This document shows, one piece after another, positions 9,532-18,590 of a DNA stretch of 64,000 nucleotides. The notes beneath the pieces were generated by a model, which was not told where the DNA came from, searched no databases, and worked only from the letters and a program-made list of their open reading frames with translations. A program made the position numbers and the translations under genes. The DNA is from Nocardioides sambongensis (GTDB lineage: Bacteria > Actinomycetota > Actinomycetes > Propionibacteriales > Nocardioidaceae), in NCBI RefSeq assembly GCF_006494815.1, contig NZ_CP041091.1, positions 248,001-312,000 of the forward strand, in the 5' to 3' direction. Within the stretch, counting starts at the first letter, position 1; every line of letters starts with the position of its first letter.

Positions 9532-11850
9532 ATGGTGTCGAAGTCGTCGAGGCGGGCCGAGCGATCGGGTGGGGACGGCGCCGAGCGACTCGAGGTGACG
9601 GCGCCGAAGGAGTACGCCGCGGGCGTTCCCGGTGTGGTCCATGCCCTCGAGTACTCGGTGGCCCAGGCCGGGCCGCGGCGCACCGCGCTCACCCTGCTGA
9701 ACCTCAACCAGGCCGACGGCATCGACTGCCCCGGCTGCGCCTGGCCCGATCCGCAGCACCGTCACCGGAACGAGTACTGCGAGAACGGCGCCAAGCACGT
9801 CGCCGACGAGGCGACGAAGCGCCGAGTCACCCGCGAGTTCTTCGTCGAGCACGCGGTGTCCGACCTCGGCAGGCGCTCCGACACGTGGCTCAACGAGCAG
9901 GGTCGCCTGACCGAGCCGATGGTGAAGCGCTCCGGGGGGACGCACTATGAGCCGATCGGCTGGGCCGAGGCCTTCGACATCGTCGGCGACGCGCTCAACG
10001 ACCTCGCGTCGCCGGACGAGGCGATGTTCTACACCTCGGGGCGGGTGGGCAACGAAGCCGCGTTCCTGCTGCAGCTCTTCGCCCGCGCCTACGGCACCAA
10101 CAACCTGCCCGACTGCTCGAACATGTGCCACGAGTCCAGCGGCTCGGGCCTCAGCGAGACCCTCGGCATCGGCAAGGGAAGCGTGTCGCTCGACGACATC
10201 CACACCTCGGACCTGGTGTTCGTCGTCGGCCAGAACCCGGGCACCAATCACCCGCGGATGCTCTCCGCACTCGAGGAGACCAAGCGCAACGGCGGGACGG
10301 TGATCGCGGTCAACCCGCTGCCCGAGGCGGGGCTGCTGCGCTTCAAGAACCCGCAGAAGGCGCGCGGGGTGCTCGGCCGAGGCACCGACATCGCCGATGT
10401 CTTCCTCAAGATCCGTCCCGGCGGCGATCTCGCCCTGTTCCAGATGCTCAATCGGCTCCTGCTCGAGGCGGAGGAGCAGGCACCCGGCACCGTGGTCGAC
10501 CGCGCGTTCGTCGACGCGCACTGCACCGGGTACGACGCGTTCGCCGCCCACGTGCGTTCGGTCACCTGGGAGCACGTCCTCGACGCCACGGGGCTCGAGC
10601 GCGCCGAGATCGAGGCGGTCCTGGAGCACGTGTTGTCCAGCAGGTCGATCATCGTCTGCTGGGCGATGGGCCTCACCCAGCACAAGCACGGGGTGCCCAC
10701 GATCCGGGAGGTCGTGAATTTCCTGCTGCTCCGCGGCAACCTCGGCCGGCCCGGTGCGGGAGTGTGCCCGGTCCGCGGCCACAGCAACGTCCAGGGAGAC
10801 CGGACGATGGGCATCTGGGAGCGGATGCCGGACTGGTTCCTCGACGCTCTCGGCGCCGAGTTCGGGTTCGAGCCTCCCCGCGGACACGGTTACGACTCGG
10901 TGGCCGGGGTCCGCGCGATGCGCGACGGACGGGCGAGCGTCTTCGTCGGCATGGCCGGCAACTTCGTCCGGGCGATGTCGGACAGCGCGGTCACCGAGCA
11001 GGCGCTGCGCAACTGCCGGCTGACGGTCCAGGTCTCGACCAAGCTGAACCGATCGCACACCGTGTGTGGCGACGTCGCGCTGATCCTGCCCACCCTGGGC
11101 CGCAGCGATCGCGACATCCAGGCGTCCGGAGAGCAGTTCGTGACCGTCGAGGACTCGATGAGCGAGGTGCACGCCTCGCGAGGGCGGCTGGCCCCGGCGT
11201 CGCCGTACCTGCTCAGCGAGGTCGCCATCATCGCGCGCCTCGCCGAGCGAACCCTCGGGCCGGACCCGGACATCCCCTGGGCCGACTTCGAGTCCGACTA
11301 CGGACTGATCCGGGACCGGATCTCCCGCGTCGTTCCGGGGTTCGAAGACTTCAACGCCCGCGTCGCGGCACCGGGCGGCTTCCGCCTGCCGAACCCGGTC
11401 AACTCGGGCGTGTTCCGGACGCCGAGCGGACGCGCGGTCTTCACCTGCAACGACTTCGAGATGCTGGCGGCGCCGCCGGGACACCTGGTGTTGCAGAGCC
11501 TGCGGTCCCACGACCAGTGGAACACCATCCCGTACACGCCGAACGACCGCTACCGCGGCATCCACGACGCGCGACGGGTGGTGATGGTCAATCCTGCCGA
11601 CCTCGACGAGCTGGGGGTCGCGGACCGGTCGCTCGTCGACCTGGTCAGTGTCTGGGCCGACGGCGTCGAGCGCCGCGCCCCCGGCTTCCGTGTCGTGGCC
11701 TACCCGGCCGCGCGCGGGTCGGCCGCTGCCTACTATCCCGAGACCAACGTCCTGGTCCCGCTCGACAGCGTCGCCGACATCAGCAACACCCCGACGTCGA
11801 AGGGCATCGTGGTCCGCCTGGAGCCCGCCGCCGACACGGCCGGCGGATGA
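9532..11850 (+). CDS. FdhF/YdeP-family molybdopterin oxidoreductase
   Basis: A 772-residue formate dehydrogenase-like alpha subunit of the YdeP type. Near the N terminus Cys 66, Cys 69 and Cys 83 (DCPGCAWPD, EYCENG) resemble the family's iron-sulfur ligands. Cys 199 in NMCHESSG stands where formate dehydrogenases have the Mo- or W-binding Cys or Sec. Later motifs such as WAMGLTQHKHG, RGHSNVQGD and the C-terminal dinucleotide-binding region fit bis-MGD binding. There is no signal peptide. AGGAGG at 9518-9523 fixes the ATG. The next gene is fdhD, needed to sulfurate the cofactor of such enzymes. Formate as substrate is likely but not shown; E. coli YdeP is linked to acid resistance. Confidence 0.88.
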   Translation: MVSKSSRRAERSGGDGAERLEVTAPKEYAAGVPGVVHALEYSVAQAGPRRTALTLLNLNQADGIDCPGCAWPDPQHRHRNEYCENGAKHVADEATKRRVTREFFVEHAVSDLGRRSDTWLNEQGRLTEPMVKRSGGTHYEPIGWAEAFDIVGDALNDLASPDEAMFYTSGRVGNEAAFLLQLFARAYGTNNLPDCSNMCHESSGSGLSETLGIGKGSVSLDDIHTSDLVFVVGQNPGTNHPRMLSALEETKRNGGTVIAVNPLPEAGLLRFKNPQKARGVLGRGTDIADVFLKIRPGGDLALFQMLNRLLLEAEEQAPGTVVDRAFVDAHCTGYDAFAAHVRSVTWEHVLDATGLERAEIEAVLEHVLSSRSIIVCWAMGLTQHKHGVPTIREVVNFLLLRGNLGRPGAGVCPVRGHSNVQGDRTMGIWERMPDWFLDALGAEFGFEPPRGHGYDSVAGVRAMRDGRASVFVGMAGNFVRAMSDSAVTEQALRNCRLTVQVSTKLNRSHTVCGDVALILPTLGRSDRDIQASGEQFVTVEDSMSEVHASRGRLAPASPYLLSEVAIIARLAERTLGPDPDIPWADFESDYGLIRDRISRVVPGFEDFNARVAAPGGFRLPNPVNSGVFRTPSGRAVFTCNDFEMLAAPPGHLVLQSLRSHDQWNTIPYTPNDRYRGIHDARRVVMVNPADLDELGVADRSLVDLVSVWADGVERRAPGFRVVAYPAARGSAAAYYPETNVLVPLDSVADISNTPTSKGIVVRLEPAADTAGG

Positions 11851-11860
11851 GGGGGCCGCG

Positions 11861-12724
11861 ATGGGGCGGCTGACCGCCCGCCGCCGGATCGTGCGGATCC
11901 GCCAGGGTGCCGTGGTCGACCGGGCCGACACCCTCGCGGTCGAGGAGCCGATGGAGATCCGGGTGGCCGGCCGCGCGCTGGCCGTCACCATGCGCACACC
12001 CGGTGACGACTTCGATCTCGCTGTCGGCTTCCTCGTCAGCGAGGGCGTCGTGCGCTCCACCGAGGACGTGGTCTCGGCGCGCTACTGCGCCGGTGCCACG
12101 GAGGACGGCAGCAACACCTACAACGTCGTCGACGTCGTGCTCGACCCGTCCGTGCCGCCGATCGCCACCTCCGTGGAGCGGAACTTCTACACCAGCTCCT
12201 CGTGCGGGCTGTGCGGCAAGGCCAGTCTCGACTCCGTGCGTACGGCGATCACCTGGTCGGTGGCGCGCGACCCGCTGAGGGTGAGCACGGCGGTCCTCGC
12301 CGACCTGCCACACCGGCTGCGTGCGGCGCAGCGCGTCTTCGACCGCACCGGCGGGCTGCATGCGGCGGCGCTGTTCACCGCCGACGGTGAGCTGATGCAC
12401 GTGCGGGAGGACGTCGGCCGGCACAACGCGGTCGACAAGGTGGTCGGTCACGCGGCGCGCACCGGCATGCTGCCGCTGCGCGGGACGATCCTGATGGTCA
12501 GCGGACGCGCGTCGTTCGAGCTGGTCCAGAAGGCGGTGATGGCGGGGATCCCGATGCTCGCCGCCGTGTCGGCGCCGTCCTCGCTCGCCGCCGACCTCGC
12601 GGAGGAGAACGGGCTCAGCCTCGTCGGCTTCCTGCGCGGCGACTCGATGAACGTCTACGCGGGCGCCGAACGGGTGATGCACGGCGCTCGGCCCGGAGCC
12701 GGTGGATCCGGGCAGGGTCGCTGA
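11861..12724 (+). CDS. fdhD: FdhD sulfurtransferase for molybdenum cofactor
   Basis: A 287-residue FdhD protein. The catalytic pair Cys 115 and Cys 118 lies in SSSCGLCGK, which receives sulfur from a cysteine desulfurase and hands it to bis-MGD of formate dehydrogenase. Other family motifs are GDDFDLAVGFL, GGLHAAALF and REDVGRHNAVDK. It begins 10 bases after the molybdoenzyme stop, so the two form an operon. The stop codon lies within a terminator hairpin. Confidence 0.96.
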   Translation: MGRLTARRRIVRIRQGAVVDRADTLAVEEPMEIRVAGRALAVTMRTPGDDFDLAVGFLVSEGVVRSTEDVVSARYCAGATEDGSNTYNVVDVVLDPSVPPIATSVERNFYTSSSCGLCGKASLDSVRTAITWSVARDPLRVSTAVLADLPHRLRAAQRVFDRTGGLHAAALFTADGELMHVREDVGRHNAVDKVVGHAARTGMLPLRGTILMVSGRASFELVQKAVMAGIPMLAAVSAPSSLAADLAEENGLSLVGFLRGDSMNVYAGAERVMHGARPGAGGSGQGR

Positions 12725-12748
12725 CCCGACGCGACACGTCGGGTCAGC
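12720..12748 (+). terminator. Terminator after fdhD
   Basis: GCTGACCCGACG pairs with CGTCGGGTCAGC over a five-base loop (12-base-pair stem) that includes the fdhD stop. There is no T run after it, as is usual in actinobacteria. It separates fdhD from the convergent transporter genes. Confidence 0.7.
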
Positions 12749-12768
12749 GACCCAGCGGTGGTGGCCGG

Positions 12769-12897
12769 CTAACCGGTGAAGAGGTCCAGCGCCGCCTTCA
12801 CCGAGTTGTAGATGCCATAGGCGAACGGGATGCCCACCACCGTCCAGGCGAGGGCGATCTGCAGCTTCTGGTCGCTGCCCGCGTGCTGATCGTTCAC
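12769..12897 (-). CDS. 42-residue membrane protein paired with the OFA transporter
   Basis: GTG 12897 follows GAGGAG with a five-base gap and encodes 42 residues: a polar start (NDQHAGSDQKLQ), one hydrophobic helix (IALAWTVVGIPFAYGIYNSV), then KAALDLFTG and TAG. It lies 25 bases after the OFA-family antiporter stop on the same strand. Databases list a short 'MFS transporter small subunit' beside OFA transporters in actinobacteria, and this protein fits that description from memory. A role in stabilising or regulating the antiporter is inference. Confidence 0.75.
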   Translation of the reverse strand: MNDQHAGSDQKLQIALAWTVVGIPFAYGIYNSVKAALDLFTG

Positions 12898-12922
12898 GAT
12901 GTCTCCTCTGCGAGTGGGTGGG

Positions 12923-14395
12923 TCAGGAGTGCGCGTCGACGGCGCGGGTGCCGTCGGCCGCGTCGGTCACGCTGCCGGTCTCGTGGAACCGCGCGGCGAC
13001 CGGCTTGATCAGCAGGTTGCACACGAAGCCGATCGCCAGGACGCCGACCATGATGTAGAGGCCGAGCGCATAGTCCGAGGCCGTCAGTACGTCGACCGTG
13101 CCGCCGGGGTTCTCCGGATCGGGACCCTGGACCGGGGTCTGGGCGTCCAGCACGCCGTTGATGATCAGCGGCCCGAGGATGCCCGCGGTCGACCATGCCG
13201 TCAGCAGCCGCCCGTGGATGGCACCCACCTGGAAGGTCCCGAACAGGTCACGCAGGTAGGACGGCACGGTCGCGAAACCGGCGCCGTAGAACGACACGAT
13301 CACCATGCAGAGCAGGACGAAGAGAGCGACCGAGGTGGAGCCGGCCGAGGCCAGGATCAGGAACATCAGGGCGCCGCCGCCGAGGTAGAGCATGTAGATG
13401 TTCTTGCGCCCCACGAAGTCCGAGCACGTCGACCACAGGAAGCGTCCGGCCATGTTGCCGACCGACAGCAGTGCGACGAAGCCGCCGGCCATCACCGCCA
13501 CGGTCGCCGGGTCGGCGTCCAGGGTGGAGCGCCAGATGCCGTCGGCACCTTCCTCGCGGAAGAAGTCCTGGATCATCGGTCCGGCGTTCTCCAGGATCCC
13601 GATGCCCGCGGTCGTGTTGCACATGAGGACGACCCAGAGCAGCCAGAACTGGGGCGTCCGGATCGCGTTGCCGGCCGAGACGTGCGCGGTGGTCTGGAGC
13701 TTCTTCGGCTTGTGCTCGGCCGGGTCCCAGTGCGCCGGGTGCCAACCGGGTGCGGGCACCCGGACCAGGAAGACGCCGAACATCATGAAGCAGAAGTAGA
13801 TGACCGCCAGGGTGAGGAAGAGCATGCTCACCTGGTGTCCGGCATCTCCGCCGTACGCCGACATCAGCCTCTTCGACAAGGGTGAGGCGATCATCGCGCC
13901 GCCGCCGAAGCCCATGATGGCCATGCCGGTGGCCAGGCCGGGACGGTCGGGGAACCACTTGATCAGCGTCGACACCGGCGAGATGTAGCCGAGCCCGAGG
14001 CCGATGCCCCCGATCACGCCGTAGCCGAGGTAGACCACCCAGAGGCCGAGGGTGCCGCCGAGGGCGACGCCGCCGGCAGCGACCACGAAGCCCGAGGCCC
14101 AACAGCACGCGGCGGTGAACATCGTCCGACGCGGACCGACGCGGTCCACCCAGGTGCCGAAGAGGGCGGCGGAGAGGCCGAGCACGACGATCGCGATCGA
14201 GAAGATCATGCCGATCGAGGTGTGACCGGCGTCGAAGTGCTCCTGGAGCTGACCCTTGTAGACGCTGGTCGCGTAGGCCTGTCCGATGGAGAAGTGGATG
14301 GCGAGCGCAGCCGGCGGGATCAGCCAGCGGCTGTACCCGGGACGGGCGATCGTGTGGGCGCGATCCAGGAATGACAGCGCTGGCAAGGTGTGCAC
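12923..14395 (-). CDS. OFA family (oxalate/formate antiporter type) MFS transporter
   Basis: A 490-residue, 12-helix major facilitator protein. FGTWVDRVGPRRT is the MFS loop 2-3 motif; GLGYISPVSTLIKWFPDRPGL is typical of the oxalate:formate antiporter (OFA) family. A long loop divides the two halves. Substrate is not provable here, but the neighbours (formate dehydrogenase-like enzyme and fdhD, convergent) suggest formate, oxalate or a similar acid. GTG 14395 lies directly against GGAGG, so TTG 14386, eight bases from that site, may be the true start (487 residues). The next gene downstream is the small partner protein. Confidence 0.88.
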   Translation of the reverse strand: MHTLPALSFLDRAHTIARPGYSRWLIPPAALAIHFSIGQAYATSVYKGQLQEHFDAGHTSIGMIFSIAIVVLGLSAALFGTWVDRVGPRRTMFTAACCWASGFVVAAGGVALGGTLGLWVVYLGYGVIGGIGLGLGYISPVSTLIKWFPDRPGLATGMAIMGFGGGAMIASPLSKRLMSAYGGDAGHQVSMLFLTLAVIYFCFMMFGVFLVRVPAPGWHPAHWDPAEHKPKKLQTTAHVSAGNAIRTPQFWLLWVVLMCNTTAGIGILENAGPMIQDFFREEGADGIWRSTLDADPATVAVMAGGFVALLSVGNMAGRFLWSTCSDFVGRKNIYMLYLGGGALMFLILASAGSTSVALFVLLCMVIVSFYGAGFATVPSYLRDLFGTFQVGAIHGRLLTAWSTAGILGPLIINGVLDAQTPVQGPDPENPGGTVDVLTASDYALGLYIMVGVLAIGFVCNLLIKPVAARFHETGSVTDAADGTRAVDAHS

Positions 14396-14539
14396 CTCCG
14401 GTTGGTGGCGGGCCCTGACGGGCCCATCTGGCGCGGCAGCGCGTCGTCGCTGTGACCGGCGCCACTGCCCGCGCGAGAAGTTACGGACGCGCGACGAGGC
14501 TCGTCAAAGTCCCCCTGTGAATCGTTCAATAACCGGGCT

Positions 14540-15499
14540 CTATCGACTGTCGGGCTCCATCGACGACGGGGCGGCGGCTCGCCACAACCCGGCCATCAGC
14601 TGGTCCACCTCGTCATCGATGTCGACCGACCGTGCGGTGTCGACGAGCGCTCGCGCGAGCATCGACTCCGGGCCGTGGCCGGCGAGCACCAGGCCGATGC
14701 GGTAGGCCCGGCGCGGTCGGGGCAGCCGGACCACCCGGGTGCGGTCCGGCACGCCGAAGTTCGGCAACCAGGTGTGCGGCACCACGCTGGACAGACCCAT
14801 GACCGTGACGTGGGCGTAGATCGCCGCGACGGTGTCGGTCGCCACGGCGACATCGGAATCGACCCCCGTCTCGGCGAGTAGCTCGTCCACGATGCGACGG
14901 TTCTGCATGTCGCTGGTCAGCTGGACCAGCGGGGTGCCCGCCGCTTCGGCCCAGGTCAGCGAGGTGCGGTCGCCGAACGGACCGTCGGACGGTGTCAGGA
15001 AGAGGTAGCGCTCCTCGTAGAGCGGCACCACCCGCACCCGGCCGAGCGGCTCACCGTCGACGTAGGTCATCCCGACGTCGATGTCGAAGTCGTTGAGACG
15101 CATCGTGATCTCGCGCGACGTCATCGACTCGAGCACGAACTGGACGCCCGGATGCTGGCGCCGCAGCGGAGTGGTCAGCAGCGACGAGATGGGCAGCACG
15201 GTCGGGATGGCGCCGATCCTCAGCGTGCCCACCAGCCCCTCGCGCATGCTGGACAGCGTCTGGTCGAGCGCCTCACGTTCCGCGAGCATGCGCCGCCCCC
15301 AGCGCAGCACCTCCTCGCCCTCCGGGGTGAAGCCCTCGAACCGTTGGCCGCGTCGGACGATCTGGACGTGCAGCTCCTGCTCGAGGCGCCGGATGCCGGC
15401 GGACAGGGCGGGCTGCGTGACGTGGCACACCGCGGCCGCGCGTGCGAAGTGTTGCTCGCGGGAGAGGGCGGCGAGGTACTCGAGTTGCCGGAGCAGCAT
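14540..15499 (-). CDS. LysR family transcriptional regulator
   Basis: A 319-residue regulator. The N-terminal winged helix-turn-helix is clear (HFARAAAVCHVTQPALSAGIRRLEQEL, about residues 17-43, of which the QPALSAGIRRLE recognition part is diagnostic). An effector domain of periplasmic-binding fold follows from about residue 90 (GTLRIGAIPTVLP). It lies upstream of, and parallel to, the OFA transporter, with 144 bases between them that must hold the transporter promoter. It is the best candidate regulator of the transporter and perhaps of the convergent formate dehydrogenase genes. Target and ligand are inference. Confidence 0.9.
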   Translation of the reverse strand: MLLRQLEYLAALSREQHFARAAAVCHVTQPALSAGIRRLEQELHVQIVRRGQRFEGFTPEGEEVLRWGRRMLAEREALDQTLSSMREGLVGTLRIGAIPTVLPISSLLTTPLRRQHPGVQFVLESMTSREITMRLNDFDIDVGMTYVDGEPLGRVRVVPLYEERYLFLTPSDGPFGDRTSLTWAEAAGTPLVQLTSDMQNRRIVDELLAETGVDSDVAVATDTVAAIYAHVTVMGLSSVVPHTWLPNFGVPDRTRVVRLPRPRRAYRIGLVLAGHGPESMLARALVDTARSVDIDDEVDQLMAGLWRAAAPSSMEPDSR

Positions 15500-15582
15500 G
15501 TTGCATGCCTACCGCATCCGTCGTGGCGGCGCCCACCGCCGCGCTCGCGTCGACCTCTGGACGCGCCCGATCCGAGGCCCGA

Positions 15583-16653
15583 TCAGACCGGCAGCGCGGC
15601 CGGGGCCGGGTGGTGCTCGGCGACGAGCTCCGCGACGGCGTCGCGCCAGGTACGACGCTCGGCCCGCGCCCGCGCCTGCTCACCGAGCAGGCCGCGGCGC
15701 CGGTCGGCGACGACGGCCGCCACGGCGCGGCGCAGGTCCGGGCCACGGTGCGCGTCGTAGAGCACGCCGGTCTCCAGGTGGCGCACCACGTCCATCGCGC
15801 CGCCGGCCCGGGGCGCCACCACCGGTACGCCGGATGCCGCCGCCTCGCGCAGCACATGGCTGTCGGTCTCCTGGGTGCCGGGGTGGACCAGCACGTCCAG
15901 GGTGGGGAGCGCGACGGTCAGGTCGCCGGTCTGCAGCGGGCCGGTGAACTTCGCGGTCGGCAGGCGCCGGGCGAGCCAGTCGCGCTCCGGTCCGGCGCCG
16001 ATCACCACGAGGCGGATGCCGGGCAGGTCGGCGAGGTCGGCCAGGCGTCGTACCCCGTGCCGCTTGTGCAGGGCGCCGACGAACCCGACGACGGTCAGCC
16101 CGTCGCGGCGGGTGGCGTTCGTGCCGGCACCCTTGGCGCGCGACCAGGCGCCGTGCAGCCACTGGTCGCGCAGCGCGGGGGTGAAGGCGGCGGGGTCGAC
16201 CCCGGGCTGCCACAGGCCCGCCTCGACGCCGAGCTCCGCGGCCCGGCTGACCATCCAGCTGGAGGTGACCAGCAGCCGGTCGGCGCGCTGGGCGACCTTG
16301 GCGCGCCAGTAGTCGGCGGCCAGGTCCAGCACGGGCGACTGCTCGACGACCAGGGTGGCTACCCCGCAGCGTCGGGCGTGCTTGAGGGCCTTGCGGCCGA
16401 CCGTGCGGGGGGAGTGGGTCTGCACCAGCTCGGGTGCGAAGTCGGTGATCGCCTCCCGCACCTGGGCCCCGGTGGGCTCCAGCGGACGCACCCGCGCGAC
16501 CGGACAGCCGCGATAGCTGGCCAGGCCGGGACCGGGCGCGATGATCTGCACCTGGTGTCCCTGGTCCAGGAGGTGGTCGGCGGTGGCCTTCAGGGTCGTG
16601 GTGGTGCTGTCGACGGCGGGATAGAAGGTCTCGGTGACCAGGGAGATCCGCAT
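15583..16653 (-). CDS. GT4 family glycosyltransferase, probable mannosyltransferase
   Basis: A 356-residue GT-B fold enzyme of family GT4. It starts MRISLVTETFYPAVD, as in the MgtA/PimB-like alpha-mannosyltransferases of actinobacteria. The donor-binding half shows VVGFVGALHKRHGVRRL, VIGAGPERDWL and HPGTQETDSHVLREAAASGVPVVAPRAGG, the E-x7-E region that binds the nucleotide sugar. No membrane segment is seen. It probably transfers mannose from GDP-mannose to a lipid or lipoglycan. The gene is divergent from mutA and lies 83 bases before lysR on the same strand. Confidence 0.85.
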   Translation of the reverse strand: MRISLVTETFYPAVDSTTTTLKATADHLLDQGHQVQIIAPGPGLASYRGCPVARVRPLEPTGAQVREAITDFAPELVQTHSPRTVGRKALKHARRCGVATLVVEQSPVLDLAADYWRAKVAQRADRLLVTSSWMVSRAAELGVEAGLWQPGVDPAAFTPALRDQWLHGAWSRAKGAGTNATRRDGLTVVGFVGALHKRHGVRRLADLADLPGIRLVVIGAGPERDWLARRLPTAKFTGPLQTGDLTVALPTLDVLVHPGTQETDSHVLREAAASGVPVVAPRAGGAMDVVRHLETGVLYDAHRGPDLRRAVAAVVADRRRGLLGEQARARAERRTWRDAVAELVAEHHPAPAALPV

Positions 16654-16740
16654 GTCACCACGGTCCGCCGGTGGCGTTGCCGCACCGCCAGCGGGCGGTG
16701 GACGCCCGGTGAACGATTCGGGGGTCGCCGGGGTCGGTCG

Positions 16741-16758
16741 GGCTACCGCTCGGTAGCC
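16741..16758. promoter_or_regulatory. Inverted repeat between glycosyltransferase and mutA
   Basis: GGCTACC and GGTAGCC can pair over a GCTC loop. It lies in the short divergent promoter region, so it is more likely an operator than a terminator. The binding protein is unknown. Confidence 0.4.
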
Positions 16759-16777
16759 GGAGAATGGTCACACTTCG

Positions 16778-16805
16778 GTGACACCACTGCTGTCACGGAT
16801 AGGCT
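16778..16805 (+). promoter_or_regulatory. mutA promoter with overlapping inverted repeat
   Basis: GTGACA (16778-16783) and TAGGCT (16800-16805) are separated by 16 bases and would place the transcription start at or next to the GTG at 16814. The -35 is one arm of GTGACA-N7-TGTCAC (16778-16796), so a repressor bound there would block the promoter. No ribosome binding site precedes mutA, in line with a leaderless message. Confidence 0.55.
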
Positions 16806-16813
16806 TGTCGCTC

Positions 16814-18525
16814 GTGACTGACACCACCTTGCAGCTGGCGCAGCCCGAGGACGCGCATTCGCGCTCCGACTGGGAGGCGGCCACCGCCGCCGTGCTCCGC
16901 AAGACCCGCAAGCTCGCCGAGGACGACCCGGACTCGCTGGTCTGGGAGCGGCTCACCCGCCCCACGCTCGACGGGATCGCGGTCACCCCGATCGGCAGCC
17001 CGGAGGACCTGGAGTCGCTGCAGACCGCCGGTCGACCCACCCGCGCCGGTGCCTGGGACATCCGCAGCCACCTCGGCGGCGCGGACGCCGCGCTGCTCAA
17101 CGAGCACGCGCTGGTCGACCTCGACGGCGGGGTCACCTCGCTGTGGGTCGCGACCGCCGACGGCAGCGAGCTGCCCGCGGTGCTGGACAAGGTGCTGCTC
17201 GACCTCGCACCGGTCGTGCTGACCTCCGAGCAGCCGCTCGCCGCGGCGCGGGCGCTGCTCGACCACGTCGACCGGGCCGGCGTGGACCCGCACCCGGGGA
17301 CCAACCTGGGCGCGGACGCCGCGACCGCCTCGGCCGAGGACCTGGTGGCCGTCGCCCGCCTCGCCGCCGAGCACCGGATCCTCGGGTCGTCGTGGACGCC
17401 ACCGCGGTCCACGACCGCGGCGCCTCCGACGTCCAGGAGCTCGCCGCGTCCCTGCGCACCGGCGTGACCGCGCTGCGCACCCTGGTCGACGCGGGGTTCT
17501 CCGCCGCGGACGCCGCCGCGCTGATCGAGTTCCGTTACGCGGTGACCGACGAGCAGTTCCCGAGCATCGCCAAGCTCCGTGCCGCGCGCCGGCTGTGGGC
17601 CCGGGTCCTCGAGCTCTCCGGCGCCGAGGGCCCCGACGCGACCGCGCAGCGCCAGCACGTGGTGACCAGCCGCCCGATGCTCACCCGCTACGACCCCTAC
17701 GTGAACATGCTGCGCACCACCGTGGCCGCCTTCGCGGCCGGCGTGGGCGGGGCGGACGCGGTCACCGTGCTGCCCTTCGACGCGCCGTTGGGCCAGCCGG
17801 ACGGCTTCGGCCGACGGATCGCCCGCAACCTCTCGCACCTGTTGATCGACGAGTCCCACGTGGCGGAGGTGGCCGACCCCGCCGGTGGCGCCTACGCCGT
17901 TGAGAAGCTCACCGACGACCTCGCGGTCGCCGCGTGGGAGCTGTTCGGGCGCCTCGAGGACGGCGAGGACCTGGAGCCGCTGATCGCGGACGTGGTCGAG
18001 CGTCGCGAGGCCCAGATCGCCCAGCGCAAGCGCCCGATCACCGGGCTCAGCGAGTTCCCGAACCTCGCCGAGACACTGCCCGAGCGGGCCCCGGTCGCCG
18101 GCGACCCGGCCGGTCACGAGGTACGCCGCTACGGCGCTTCCTTCGAGGCCCTGCGCGACGCCCCGGCCGCGCGCCCGGTCTTCCTGGCCACGCTGGGCAC
18201 CATCGCCCAGCACACCGCTCGCGCCACCTTCGCCAGCAACCTGCTCGCCGCCGGCGGTGTCGCGGTCGAGGTGGCCGGTGCCACCGATGGCGTCGACGCG
18301 CTGGTGGCGGCGTACCGGACCGGCGTGCAGAGCCCGGTGGTCTGTCTGGCCGGCGCCGACCCGACCTACGCCGAGTGGGGCGAGCAGGCGGCCGCGGCCC
18401 TGCGTGAGGCCGGTGCGAGCCGGGTGATCATCGCCGGCCGGGCCACCGACTACACCGACGACGCGTGCGCGATGGGCGTGGACGCCCTCGCCTTCCTCAA
18501 CCGGACCCGGGAGGCCCTGGCATGA
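16814..18525 (+). CDS. mutA: Methylmalonyl-CoA mutase small subunit (frameshift)
   Basis: Small, non-catalytic subunit of the heterodimeric B12-dependent methylmalonyl-CoA mutase, which interconverts succinyl-CoA and methylmalonyl-CoA for propionate use and odd-chain or valine breakdown. About 570 residues when repaired. The N-terminal barrel-like half and RYDPYVNMLRTTVAAFAAG match the family; the C-terminal Rossmann half lacks the DxHxxG cobalamin motif, as expected. The frame breaks at the GGG run 17384-17386 between EHRILG and VVVDATAVHDRG; one added G restores it. GTG 16814 is chosen because it follows the TAGGCT hexamer. Confidence 0.9.
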
Positions 18526-18590
18526 ACACCCCGCAGAGTTCTTCTCCTCCGCTTCGCTCCTCCGAACAACTCAGTGGGGACCCCGCATGA
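18522..18590 (+). CDS. 22-codon ORF linking mutA and mutB
   Basis: ATG 18522 overlaps the mutA stop (ATGA) and its TGA at 18588-18590 overlaps the mutB ATG (ATGA). The product would be [20 protein letters not shown] plus PA. Codons are unusually A/T-ending for this genome (TCT TCT CCT, CTT, AGT, GAA, CAA). It may serve as a translational bridge between the two subunits or be a short repeat element that happens to stay open. No function is known to me. Confidence 0.4.
   Translation: MNTPQSSSPPLRSSEQLSGDPA

Noticed and set aside
9433..12060. 875-codon open frame on the minus strand opposite the molybdoenzyme
   Set aside because: Low-complexity Arg/Gly/Val/His-rich product typical of the antisense frame of a GC-rich gene. 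The plus strand encodes a recognisable enzyme.
16654..16813. Cobalamin riboswitch upstream of mutA
   Set aside because: The whole divergent region is 160 bases, no B12-box-like sequence is visible, and the start appears leaderless.
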